NCBI GenBank assembly: GCA_947489315.1
Contig: CANLCX010000002.1
Location: forward strand, 806,001 to 870,000
Source: an uncultured Sphingomonadaceae bacterium
GTDB taxonomy: Bacteria; Pseudomonadota; Alphaproteobacteria; Sphingomonadales; Sphingomonadaceae
DNA: 64,000 bases
Direction of reading: 5' to 3'
A program made the translations under genes and the position numbers. A model generated the notes under the pieces. The model saw nothing but the letters and a program-made list of their open reading frames with translations, was not told the origin of the DNA and did not search any database. This document shows positions 26,611 through 34,920 of the stretch, in pieces. Numbering within the stretch: position 1 is the first letter of the stretch; every line of letters begins with the position of its first letter.

Positions 26611-27969
26611 ATGGCCGATTCTCCTGCACCTCCCATTGCCGCCAAAAAGCACAAACCTATAGACAGTACCCGCATGACGGTGCTGTTCGCGGTCATGCTG
26701 GTCACCGCGTCGGGCAATACGGCGATGCAGTCCATATTGCCGACCATTGGAACGCAGCTGGACATTCCTGATTTCTGGGTGAGTGCAGCTTTTAGCTGGT
26801 CCGCTTTGCTGTGGGTTTATACCGCGCCCAAATGGGCCCGACTATCAGATCATCGCGGCCGCAAGGCGCTGATGCGGCTCGGAATGATCGGTTTTACCGC
26901 ATCCATGGCGCTAGCGGGCCTAGCGCTCTTTCTTGGGCTGCTCGGCTGGTATAGCGCCGTCTGGACCTTCATATTATTTGCTATATTCAGAAGCCTTTAC
27001 GGAGGATTGGGGTCCGCCGCTCCGCCAGCGGTGCAAGCCTATGTCGCCGCCCGCACGGCGCGCGCCGATCGCACCAAGGCGCTGTCGCTTATCTCCTCCT
27101 CCTTTGGTCTCGGTACGATTGTCGGTCCCGCCATTGCGCCCTTGCTGATCTTGCCGGTACTTGGTCTTTCAAGCCCGATGTTTGCCTTCGCTCTTATCGG
27201 CATCATCGTGATGGTCGCACTAGCGCTCAAACTGCCCAATGATGATCCGGGTTTTGAAGCGCGCGGTGTCGTGACTTCGGAACCCTATAGTGCCGCGCCT
27301 TCTGCTGGCAGCCTCAAGGATGACGGCCACGAAGACCAACCAGTTGGGAAGAAATCGGATGCCATCATACCCCCGCGACTGCGTTGGGGCGACAAGCGCA
27401 TCAAGCCATGGCTGGTCACCGGAATCATGGGCGGCAATGCCCATGCGATTATTTTGGGCGTTATCGGCTTTCTGGTGCTCGACCGGCTGGGCCTGAGAGA
27501 AGACCCGAAAACTGCGATTGAGATGACGGGTATTGTCTTGATGTCAGGCGCGGCGGCAACCTTGCTGGCGCAATGGGGCCTGATCCCGCTGCTGCAAATG
27601 GGACCGCGGTCTTCCGTTTTATGGGGCATGTTGCTCGCCGCCATTGGCTGCTTCATCATTGGCATGTCCGATGACCTTTATGGCATCATCATCGGCTTTG
27701 CGGTGAGCTCGCTCGGCTTTGGTCTGTTCCGTCCCGGCTTTACCGCTGGCGCATCCTTGGCGGTCGATCGAGCGGAGCAAAATGGCGTCGCGGGCATAGT
27801 CGCGTCCGTGAACGGTATGGCGTTCATTGCGTCACCGGCGCTAGGTGTCTTGATCTATACTTATGCCAGCGCGCTACCTTTTTGGATCGCGGTGACGATG
27901 TGCGTGTTTATCTTTGGCTGGGGCTTCAAAACGCTAAAGCTAGATGAAGCCCCTGGCCTAGATCGCTAA
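26611..27969 (+). CDS. MFS transporter
   Basis: 452 residues with about twelve hydrophobic helices. The loop between helices 2 and 3 has the MFS signature-like WARLSDHRGRKALMRLG. A hydrophilic stretch of about 55 residues (about 210-265) separates the two halves. It resembles drug/proton antiporters (DHA1 type), substrate unknown. Its stop overlaps the stop of the convergent CDC48 gene in a shared CTAA. An upstream ABM gene is 6 bases away. Confidence 0.88.
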   Translation: MADSPAPPIAAKKHKPIDSTRMTVLFAVMLVTASGNTAMQSILPTIGTQLDIPDFWVSAAFSWSALLWVYTAPKWARLSDHRGRKALMRLGMIGFTASMALAGLALFLGLLGWYSAVWTFILFAIFRSLYGGLGSAAPPAVQAYVAARTARADRTKALSLISSSFGLGTIVGPAIAPLLILPVLGLSSPMFAFALIGIIVMVALALKLPNDDPGFEARGVVTSEPYSAAPSAGSLKDDGHEDQPVGKKSDAIIPPRLRWGDKRIKPWLVTGIMGGNAHAIILGVIGFLVLDRLGLREDPKTAIEMTGIVLMSGAAATLLAQWGLIPLLQMGPRSSVLWGMLLAAIGCFIIGMSDDLYGIIIGFAVSSLGFGLFRPGFTAGASLAVDRAEQNGVAGIVASVNGMAFIASPALGVLIYTYASALPFWIAVTMCVFIFGWGFKTLKLDEAPGLDR

Positions 27970-30302
27970 AACTCGTGTTTGCTGTCGCGCACAGGCGTCA
28001 GCATGCCGGGTGAGACAAAACCAATTGGTTCTGCGCGCATCGCATTTTGTTTCAGCGCCGCTTCCATTTTGGAATATTCTTCCTCCATTTCTGGCGTAAC
28101 CGAGGCGCGGCTGTCTTTCAGCGCTTTCTCAAAATGCTTCATTGATACTTTCTCAACCAGCCCGCCATGTTCGCGCAAGGCATAGAGCCCGGCACGGCGC
28201 ACCAGATCCTCCAGATCAGCGCCCGAATAACGCTCGGCCCGCCGGGCGATGTCGTCAAGATCAACATCCTTGTCTATCGGCATTTCAGCTGTGTGGATGG
28301 CGAGTATCCGGCGGCGACCCTCTTTTTCGGGAACGGGCACATAGACCAGTTCGTCAAAGCGGCCGGGACGCAGCAAGGCGGGATCAACCAGGCCGGGACG
28401 ATTGGTCGCGCCGATCACGATCACCGATTGCATTTCTTCGAGCCCGTCCATCTCAGCAAGGATGGTATTCACCACCCGTTCCGTGACCTGCGAATCCCCC
28501 ATTCCGCCGCCACGCGCGGGGACAAGGCTGTCGATTTCGTCAATGAACAAGATTGTCGGGGCCACTTGTCGCGCACGCGCAAAGAGCCGCGCAATCTGTT
28601 GCTCGCTCTCGCCATACCATTTGGACAAAAGATCACTGGACTTGGTCGCGATGAAATTCGCTTCCGCTTCTCGTGCAACAGCTTTGGCGAGCAAGGTCTT
28701 TCCGGTTCCGGGCGGTCCATAAAGCAGAAAGCCCTTGGCCGGCCTTATACCGAGACGGGAAAACGCCTCGGGGTTTTTCATGGGCAGTTCGATGCCTTCT
28801 TTCAACCGCACCTGCGCGTCATCCAGGCCGCCAATATCTTCCCAGCGAACATCGGGCATTTGCACCATCACTTCACGCATAGCGGACGGCTGCACCCGTT
28901 TCAGCGCTTCGACAAAATCATCGCGGCGCACCACCAATTCCTCCAGCACTTCTGGCGGAACGGTTTCCGATTCCAAGTCGAGCTTGGGCATGATCCGGCG
29001 GACGGCTTCAATCGCAGCTTCGCGGGTCAAAGCGGCAAGATCCGCACCAACAAAACCATAGGTTGTGCGTGCCAATTCCGCTAGATCCACTGCCGGTTCC
29101 AAAGGCATACCGCGGGTGTGAATACCCAATATTTCCTTGCGGCCCCGCTTATCCGGAACGCCGACAACGATTTCACGGTCAAACCGGCCCGGACGACGTA
29201 ATGCTTCGTCAATGGCCTCGGGACGATTGGTGGCTGCGATCACGACCAGGTTAAGGCGCGATTCAAGACCATCCATCAAAGTCAGCAACTGGGCGACTAG
29301 ACGCTTTTCGGTCTCACCCTGCACTTCACCGCGTTTAGGGGCAATCGAGTCGATTTCATCGATGAACAGGATTGATGGCGCCGCCTTGGTCGCGGCTTCA
29401 AAAACCTCACGAAGCTTTTTTTCTGACTCGCCATAAGCGGAACCCATGATTTCAGGCCCATTGATCAGGAAAAATTCGGCGTCGCTTTCATTGGCGACGG
29501 CCCGCGCCAAACGGGTCTTACCCGTCCCCGGAGGACCATGAAGCAACACCCCACGCGGCGGATCAACGCCGAGGCGCGTGAATAATTGCGGATAGCGCAG
29601 CGGCAGCTCCACCATTTCGCGCAGTTGATCAATCGTTTCATGCAAGCCGCCTACATCGTCATAGGTGACGTCTGCCCGGCGATGCTCGGTTGATTCTTCA
29701 TATTCCGGACGCAGTTCGACTTCCGTATTCTCATCAATATGGACAAAGCCTTTTGGCACAGTGGACACCACCATCAGGCGAATCTGAGTCAGTGAAAAAG
29801 CGGGCGCGGCCAGCATTTGCTGCAACTGTGGCGGCATGTCACTACGATCAACCTGCTGCTGACCGTGAGTCGCTACAAAATCTCCGGAATTGAGGGGACG
29901 GCCCATGAAACTGCGTTTTAAACCGGCACCGCTACCCTGCAAGCGCAGGTCTTTTTGCGCCGGTGCAAAGATGACTTTCTTAGCTGGTTTGGATTCGACC
30001 TTACGAATTTCAACAAAATCACCGGAACCGACACCTGCGTTGGCGCGCTGTAGTCCGTCGAGCCGAACAAAATCCAAGCCTTCATCCTCGGGATAAGGCA
30101 ACACTGCGCGCGCAGGCGTTGCTTGCTTGCCGCCTATCTCGACAACATCGCCTTCCATCAGCCCCAATTTACCGAGATTATCGCGAGACAAGCGAGCAAG
30201 CCCGCGGCCACTATCTTCCGGCCGGGCATTGGCCACTTGCAACTTTATCATTTTTGAATCGGATTCAGGGTCAGACTTTGATTCGGATTTGGGATCAGAC
30301 AT
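27966..30302 (-). CDS. CDC48/p97-type double AAA ATPase
   Basis: 778 residues from ATG 30302: an acidic Ser/Asp/Pro-rich head (repeated DPESDS units), the N domain of the Cdc48 family (double-psi barrel, about residues 17-105, then a second part to 175), and two AAA modules. D1 has GPPGTGKT at about 256-263 and FIDEID at 313-318; D2 has GPPGTGKT at about 529-536 and LFIDEID near 590. Both arginine-finger regions (RRPGRFD) are kept. It should form a hexameric unfoldase. Eukaryotic and archaeal relatives work with ubiquitin-type tags or the proteasome; no partner gene lies nearby. A start 17 codons later (MIKLQVANAR) is possible. Confidence 0.93.
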   Translation of the reverse strand: MSDPKSESKSDPESDSKMIKLQVANARPEDSGRGLARLSRDNLGKLGLMEGDVVEIGGKQATPARAVLPYPEDEGLDFVRLDGLQRANAGVGSGDFVEIRKVESKPAKKVIFAPAQKDLRLQGSGAGLKRSFMGRPLNSGDFVATHGQQQVDRSDMPPQLQQMLAAPAFSLTQIRLMVVSTVPKGFVHIDENTEVELRPEYEESTEHRRADVTYDDVGGLHETIDQLREMVELPLRYPQLFTRLGVDPPRGVLLHGPPGTGKTRLARAVANESDAEFFLINGPEIMGSAYGESEKKLREVFEAATKAAPSILFIDEIDSIAPKRGEVQGETEKRLVAQLLTLMDGLESRLNLVVIAATNRPEAIDEALRRPGRFDREIVVGVPDKRGRKEILGIHTRGMPLEPAVDLAELARTTYGFVGADLAALTREAAIEAVRRIMPKLDLESETVPPEVLEELVVRRDDFVEALKRVQPSAMREVMVQMPDVRWEDIGGLDDAQVRLKEGIELPMKNPEAFSRLGIRPAKGFLLYGPPGTGKTLLAKAVAREAEANFIATKSSDLLSKWYGESEQQIARLFARARQVAPTILFIDEIDSLVPARGGGMGDSQVTERVVNTILAEMDGLEEMQSVIVIGATNRPGLVDPALLRPGRFDELVYVPVPEKEGRRRILAIHTAEMPIDKDVDLDDIARRAERYSGADLEDLVRRAGLYALREHGGLVEKVSMKHFEKALKDSRASVTPEMEEEYSKMEAALKQNAMRAEPIGFVSPGMLTPVRDSKHEF

Positions 30303-30422
30303 AGGGGGATGAACTCCTGCCGCTCTTATTGTTTCCAACAAGATAGGGAGGCGTAAGCCATTATGCGACTCTGAATTTGGTTGAAATCTGCCGAAACAGA
30401 CGAGGAGCGCCGGATTTCAGGC

Positions 30423-30453
30423 AAAAAAAAGGCCAATCCCGAAGGACTGGCCT
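30423..30453 (-). terminator. Terminator with UUCG loop and no upstream gene
   Basis: On the minus strand AGGCCAGTCC and GGATTGGCCT form a full 10-bp stem with one G-U pair and a TTCG tetraloop closed by C-G, followed by eight T. On the plus strand the same site has an A-C mismatch and no T run, so the minus strand is the working one. Confidence 0.82.
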
Positions 30454-30500
30454 GTAAAAGTTTTTAGGAGAGGATGCCTGAAAGGCGAGTTCTAATTGGC
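30423..30500 (-). ncRNA. Candidate small RNA with anti-Shine-Dalgarno-like segment
   Basis: On the minus strand one reads a small hairpin (GCCT-TTC-AGGC), a single-stranded ATCCTCTCCTAAAA segment complementary to AGGAGAGG-type ribosome sites, and then a strong terminator. No protein gene lies upstream on this strand for more than a kilobase, so the terminator must end a non-coding transcript. The 5' end is estimated from a weak TTGCAA / CAATTA pair with a 17-base spacer (about 30497-30525). C-rich anti-SD small RNAs are known in alphaproteobacteria; kinship to them is inference. Confidence 0.5.
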
Positions 30501-30541
30501 CGAAAATCGATTATGTTGCAAGTGCGAAAAGAACATCGTGA

Positions 30542-30633
30542 GTTGCATATCTTGCAACATAATAATAGTGATAGGGCCGCGATTTAGCCGATCTATTGCA
30601 CCATTTTGAAATTTTGCGTTGCACAATCTGCAA
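30542..30633. promoter_or_regulatory. Two LysR-type palindromes before the LysR gene
   Basis: GTTGCA-N5-TGCAAC (30542-30558) and TTGCA-N5-TGCAA (30619-30633) share the same half-site. A half-site TTGCA also occurs at 30515-30521 and 30596-30600. They fit the T-N11-A rule for LysR regulators and sit directly before the LysR gene, so autoregulation is likely. Confidence 0.6.
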
Positions 30634-30643
30634 TTAACTGGAT

Positions 30644-31534
30644 ATGACACTGATTATGAGACGTCTTCCTCCCCTACGCGCTCTCGAAGCCTTTATCCGT
30701 GTCGCGAGACTCGGCTCTTCCAAAGCTGCTGCCGCTGAATTGGCTCTTTCTGCGCCTGCTTTAAGTCGCCGAATCAAATCGCTCGAAGATCATATTGGCA
30801 AGCCGCTATTTGAGCGGCGCAACCAATCGATGGTACTCAATGAAGATGGCCAGTTGCTGCTTAGTGCAGTGGCCCCTGCGATGGAGACTATTGGGGAAGC
30901 GGTTGATCAAATGACCGTGAGCGGCAGTGATTTACGACTGCGCCTAGGTGTCCTCCCTCTTTTCGGAGCAACGCGTCTCGTGCCCCGCTTGCCAGAATTG
31001 AGAAAGCTATATCCCAAGCTGCATATTGACGTGGACACGTCTACCCATGCTGAAAATATGCTGGGTGACGTGATTGATGCTGCCATCATCATTGCAGACC
31101 ATGTCGATCCCAATCTCTATGCGGTCAAGCTGGACAGCAACAAGGTGTATGCAATTGCCGCGGCAGATCTAGTGAACGGTCCCAATGGGATTAAAACGCC
31201 GGAAGATTTGAAGGATCACAATATCCTAATCCATAGCGATATGGCGAAAGCCTTTGATCGTTGGAAGGACGCGGTAGGCCTGCCCAATCTTGATCCCGCG
31301 AGCGTCGATCAGATGAATAGCGGGCCTTTGATGCTGGAAGCTGCCGCACAGGGCCTGGGCGTAGCAATCATGCATGGCGGCCATTTCTCGGACGCCAACG
31401 ACCCGCGCCTCGCCCGGTTGTTCGACTATGATATCGACAGTCCCTATTCCTACTGGTTCGTATGCCGCAAACGCGATAAGAAAAACCGTGCGGTGCGGAT
31501 TTTCCACGATTGGGTTGTAAAAGCAGGGCTTTAA
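30644..31534 (+). CDS. LysR family transcriptional regulator
   Basis: 296 residues. Winged helix-turn-helix at the N-terminus (LRALEAFIRVARLGSSKAAA, APALSRRIKSLEDHIG) and a periplasmic-binding-like effector domain (about residues 90-290). The layout resembles the GcvA/AmpR branch. The start may be 30644 or the Met four codons later. Two palindromes precede it. No divergent protein gene lies next to it; the closest minus-strand transcript is the candidate small RNA. Confidence 0.9.
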   Translation: MTLIMRRLPPLRALEAFIRVARLGSSKAAAAELALSAPALSRRIKSLEDHIGKPLFERRNQSMVLNEDGQLLLSAVAPAMETIGEAVDQMTVSGSDLRLRLGVLPLFGATRLVPRLPELRKLYPKLHIDVDTSTHAENMLGDVIDAAIIIADHVDPNLYAVKLDSNKVYAIAAADLVNGPNGIKTPEDLKDHNILIHSDMAKAFDRWKDAVGLPNLDPASVDQMNSGPLMLEAAAQGLGVAIMHGGHFSDANDPRLARLFDYDIDSPYSYWFVCRKRDKKNRAVRIFHDWVVKAGL

Positions 31535-31712
31535 GCGACGAACCGTGCGGGTTTAACCGTCGGGCTTCGATGACATTTCTATCATTTTATGATAATGATC
31601 TATGATCGTCACGCAGTATCGACAGCTATTGTCGTAAAACCAAATATACGGGAATCTTATTACGAATTTTTTATAATATAGGATTCCTCGATATAAATAT
31701 TGGAGAAAATGC

Positions 31713-31964
31713 ATGCGTTTCAAGACTTTGGCTGCTTTGTCAGCCCTATCCCTTTCGGTCGCACCTGCTATGGCACAATCACAGGCGGTCGCCCCAGTGA
31801 CAAGTGCAAGTGTAGAGCGTGTTTCTGCGACTCAGGAACAAGCAAATAATCTGGGAGGTGGCAGTGACACCATCATCGCCGTACTGGCCGGTGCCATTGC
31901 TGTAGGTTTTATTACGCTAACCATAATCAATAATGATGACGATGATGATCCAGTAAGCCCCTGA
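31713..31964 (+). CDS. Small exported membrane-anchored protein
   Basis: 83 residues: a signal peptide (cleavage near AMA-Q22), a short Ser/Gln/Val linker, a hydrophobic segment (about residues 53-71, TIIAVLAGAIAVGFITLTI) and an acidic tail with five Asp. GGAGAA precedes the ATG. Small proteins of this kind are common in sphingomonads; function unknown. A hairpin follows at 32012. Confidence 0.72.
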   Translation: MRFKTLAALSALSLSVAPAMAQSQAVAPVTSASVERVSATQEQANNLGGGSDTIIAVLAGAIAVGFITLTIINNDDDDDPVSP

Positions 31965-32011
31965 CAGAAGTGAAAACTAATTTCACTTTATACCCGCGAA
32001 AATGACTCAAG

Positions 32012-32036
32012 ATCAGGCCCTCATAAAGGGCCTGAT
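32012..32036 (+). terminator. Terminator hairpin between convergent genes
   Basis: ATCAGGCCCT and AGGGCCTGAT form a perfect 10-bp stem with a 5-base loop. The T run is short on both strands, so strength is uncertain; it separates the small exported protein gene from the Mur ligase gene. Confidence 0.65.
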
Positions 32037-32053
32037 TTGCGTTTGGGGTCAGC

Positions 32054-33454
32054 TCATTGCTTGGCGGTCAATTTTGCCAATATATTGGATGCAAATATAC
32101 TGAGTGTATCATCACGCGCGCCCATGATGACGATGCGATCACCGGGTTGAGCGATCTGCACAATATGATCACCACAGTCTGGGCGACCGGCTATGTGCTT
32201 AGCCATTCCTCCGGCAGCATTTAAGGCATCAGTAATGGATTCACTGCCAATGCTGCGATCCACTGTGCCGCCGAAATAGACTGGATCGCATAAAATCACG
32301 CGGTCATCGCTATCCAATATGTCCGCGAATACTTCTGCCAGCTCCGCACCCATTTTATGGATCGGGCCAAAACCATGGGGCTGGAAAAAAGCGATGATAC
32401 GGCCGGGGAAGGCTTTCATCGTTTTTAGCGTTGCAGCGATCTTATCGGGATTGTGGCCGAAATCGTCGATCACGCTGATATCATTAGCCGTTCCGACCAC
32501 ATCGAAACGCCGGGCCAGACCATTAAAACGGGAGATAGCCGACACGCTGGTCGCCACCGGCACACCAACCGCAGATGCAGCGGCAATAGCCGCTAGCGCG
32601 TTCGCGATATTGTGCCGGCCTGGCACTTGCATTTCTACTGGATATTGATTGCCTGCAGCCTTCAAAGTGAAGCGGGAACTAATGGGCGCTTCTTCGATAT
32701 CACTGGCCTGAAAGTCAGCTCCGTCTGAAAATCCGAAGCTGATGGCATCCCTTAAGTCGAGTCCGCCGACCAAAGCGACGGTCTCGGCGTCATCCCGGTT
32801 CCAGATGCAATGTTTGGCTTTGCCAGCAAAGTCTCCGAAGAGCTGGCGCAATTCCTCCAGGCTTTTGTGATCCAGACTGACATTGTTCAGCACCGCAATC
32901 TCGGGATCAAACAGAGCGATCGATCCATCGCTTTCATCAACTTCGCTGACCATGATGTCGCCATCTCCCACGCGGGAACTGGCAAAGGGCGCATCATCGG
33001 CAACGAAATTTTTCATGACAGCACCGTTCATGATGGTTGGGTCCAAACCAGCCTCGGTCAATATCCAGCCGATCATGCCCGTCACCGTTGATTTGCCGCT
33101 GGTCCCACCAATCGCGATGCTGCGCGGCGATCCATTAAACTGCTCCGCGAGCAATTCCGCGCGGGTCATTCGGGTACAGCCTAGGCTGTTGGCTTTGGCA
33201 ACATCCGACACGCTGTCTTCAATCGCAGCCGATGCGATCAATATCTGGTCGCCAGAAGTTAATCCGCTACCGTCTTGAGCGAACAGGCCAATACCTTTGG
33301 CTTTCAACCATTCGAACTTGGCAGCCAGCCGCCCCTGATCAAGCGCCCGGTCCGAACCAGCAACGTCAGCGCCATTTTCCCGAACAATCATCGCCAGTGG
33401 CAGCATGCCTGATCCGCCGATGCCGCAAAAATAATAGGATTTGTCTTTACTCAT
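32054..33454 (-). CDS. Mur ligase family protein (MurC/Mpl-like)
   Basis: 466 residues in the Mur ligase layout: nucleotide-binding start YYFCGIGGSGMLPLA (as in MurC), P-loop GGTSGKST (about residues 116-123), central domain with EVDESDG and NNVSLDHKS, and a C-terminal domain with RRFDVVG and IDDFGHNP. It should join an amino acid or peptide to UDP-MurNAc. The P-loop reads GTSGKS where MurC and Mpl have GTHGKT, so it is a diverged branch and not the main MurC. Its divergent neighbour is an LD-carboxypeptidase, an enzyme of peptidoglycan recycling, which suggests an Mpl-like recycling role (inference). Confidence 0.82.
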   Translation of the reverse strand: MSKDKSYYFCGIGGSGMLPLAMIVRENGADVAGSDRALDQGRLAAKFEWLKAKGIGLFAQDGSGLTSGDQILIASAAIEDSVSDVAKANSLGCTRMTRAELLAEQFNGSPRSIAIGGTSGKSTVTGMIGWILTEAGLDPTIMNGAVMKNFVADDAPFASSRVGDGDIMVSEVDESDGSIALFDPEIAVLNNVSLDHKSLEELRQLFGDFAGKAKHCIWNRDDAETVALVGGLDLRDAISFGFSDGADFQASDIEEAPISSRFTLKAAGNQYPVEMQVPGRHNIANALAAIAAASAVGVPVATSVSAISRFNGLARRFDVVGTANDISVIDDFGHNPDKIAATLKTMKAFPGRIIAFFQPHGFGPIHKMGAELAEVFADILDSDDRVILCDPVYFGGTVDRSIGSESITDALNAAGGMAKHIAGRPDCGDHIVQIAQPGDRIVIMGARDDTLSIFASNILAKLTAKQ

Positions 33455-33510
33455 ATTCCCCCGCTATGGCCTCAGCAGCTTTTTGGCAATTGTGTTGGGG
33501 TAAAAATTTC

Positions 33511-34344
33511 GTGAAACAGGTCAGGATCGGCATTTGTGCGCCATCAACGCCCCTTTATGAAGAAGAGGCGCAGCAACTGATTGCTCTCACCAGCGATAGC
33601 CACCCGGCAGCGGAGTTGGTCTTTCATGATCAATGCTTTGCCATAGCAGGGCATTTTGCGGGCAAGGATGATCTAAGATCGTCCGCTTTCGTTTCTTTGG
33701 CCAATGATCCGACGATAAACGCCATCTGGTTTGCGCGTGGCGGATATGGCGCGGCACGAATTGCGGACAGCATCTTGGCGCAACTAGGACCAGCGGCACA
33801 GGATAAGACCTATATGGGCTATAGCGACGGCGGAAACCTGCTGGGCGCTTTATACAAAGCTGGGATAGGCACACAGGCGCATGGGCCGATGCCAGTCGAC
33901 ATGCGACGCGACGGTGGCATGGTGGCCGTCGAGCGCGGGCTTGATTGGTTGGTAAGACAAGACTCTGCCGCACTGGAACCTCATGTAGAAGCCGGTCAGA
34001 AATATGCTGCGTTCAACCTGATGACCTTGGCGATGATGGTTGGTACACCGCTGCTACCGGATCTTGAAGATCATGTCCTGATGATCGAGGAAATTGCCGA
34101 ATATCTCTATGCTTTTGACCGCGCGTTATTCAACGTCACCAGCCATCTGGCCGACAAAGGTCTCACCGGGATACGTCTGGGCCGAGTCAGCGATGTGCCA
34201 GAAAATAATCGGCCCTTTGGCGAAGAGGCCGAGGAGATCGTGCGGCGTTTATGCGCGCGTTTTGATATTCCATATTTAGGGAGTGCGGATATCGGTCATG
34301 ACGTGGACAATAAGGTCGTTCCCTTTGGAACCCCGCCCGCGTAG
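33511..34344 (+). CDS. ldcA: LD-carboxypeptidase (S66 family)
   Basis: 277 residues from GTG 33511, giving the family start VRIGICAPSTPLY; an ATG at 33466 is possible but adds an atypical head. S66 serine peptidase: the nucleophile Ser105 lies in MGYSDGG, RGGYGAARI is the conserved oxyanion region, and Glu/His of the triad fall in the second half (MIEEIAEYLYAFDR; SADIGHDVDNKV). It removes the terminal D-Ala from the tetrapeptide of recycled murein in the cytoplasm (no signal peptide). It is divergent from the Mur ligase gene. Confidence 0.88.
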   Translation: MKQVRIGICAPSTPLYEEEAQQLIALTSDSHPAAELVFHDQCFAIAGHFAGKDDLRSSAFVSLANDPTINAIWFARGGYGAARIADSILAQLGPAAQDKTYMGYSDGGNLLGALYKAGIGTQAHGPMPVDMRRDGGMVAVERGLDWLVRQDSAALEPHVEAGQKYAAFNLMTLAMMVGTPLLPDLEDHVLMIEEIAEYLYAFDRALFNVTSHLADKGLTGIRLGRVSDVPENNRPFGEEAEEIVRRLCARFDIPYLGSADIGHDVDNKVVPFGTPPA

Positions 34345-34356
34345 GAACAGCGCTAC

Positions 34357-34920
34357 CTAAGCCTTCAGATCCGGGTCCAGTTCCAAACCCTCATCCAACT
34401 GCACGCCATAACTGTTCAGCATCATCGAAACCTGGGTATATTGACCGACGGTCATGACCAAATCCATACGCTGTTTTTCTGTCAGCTCTGAAAGGTCTGC
34501 CCAAGTTGCATCGGACACAAAGCTATCGCTGGTTAGTTCGTCCGTAGCCCGCAACATCGCAGCTTCCAAAGGCGTCCAACCTGATGCATCCGGGCCCTGC
34601 TTGATCCACTCAATCTCTTCGTCACTTATCCCGCAATCTTTGCCGATGCGGACATGCTGCGCCCATTCATAGCCGGATTTCCAGTTAAATCCGGTCCGCA
34701 ATATGATGATTTCCCGGTCGCGCTCCGGCAAACTGTTGTGGCGCGACAGCATATAGCCGCCCCACCACATGAAAGCTTTGAACGCCTTGGGCGCGCGAGC
34801 CAAAGTCCGGAAAATATTGAACACAGGGCCTTGCTGGAAGCGCTCGCCCAACATCGCCTTTTGCTCATCATCCATCTCGGTATCGGATAGCGGGGCGATG
34901 CGCGGTTTACTCAGCCGCAT
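34357..34920 (-). CDS. Carboxymuconolactone decarboxylase family protein
   Basis: 187 residues, all-helical CMD/AhpD-like fold. The core is REIIILRTGFNWKSGYEWAQH, where the usual Glu and His stand; the CxxC of AhpD peroxidases is absent. Relatives include decarboxylases and proteins of unknown activity. The ATG overlaps the stop of the upstream GST gene by one base (TAATG), so the two are translated from one message. Confidence 0.85.
   Translation of the reverse strand: MRLSKPRIAPLSDTEMDDEQKAMLGERFQQGPVFNIFRTLARAPKAFKAFMWWGGYMLSRHNSLPERDREIIILRTGFNWKSGYEWAQHVRIGKDCGISDEEIEWIKQGPDASGWTPLEAAMLRATDELTSDSFVSDATWADLSELTEKQRMDLVMTVGQYTQVSMMLNSYGVQLDEGLELDPDLKA

Larger units (their letters stand above)
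30303..30643. other. Gene-free stretch of about 340 bases with regulatory elements
   Basis: It holds a minus-strand terminator (30423-30453), the probable small RNA it ends, and two palindromes of LysR type (30542-30558 and 30619-30633). The part 30303-30420 should hold the promoter of the CDC48 gene, but I could not pick out a clear -35/-10 pair. Confidence 0.6.

Noticed and set aside
30474-30587. A 37-codon plus-strand frame starting ATG after AGGAGAGG (30474-30587)
   Set aside because: The product is basic and unlike any protein I know. The terminator and the wobble pair favour a minus-strand RNA whose C-rich loop is the complement of this AGGAGAGG, so the ribosome-like site is probably a shadow of it.
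31570-31605. Half of a Fur-like sequence (TGATAATGAT) before the small exported protein
   Set aside because: Only the left half matches; the right half does not, and the gene product gives no iron link.
33232-33510. Long N-terminal extension of the LD-carboxypeptidase
   Set aside because: It lies on the opposite strand of the Mur ligase gene; family members start at the KQVRIGICAP region.
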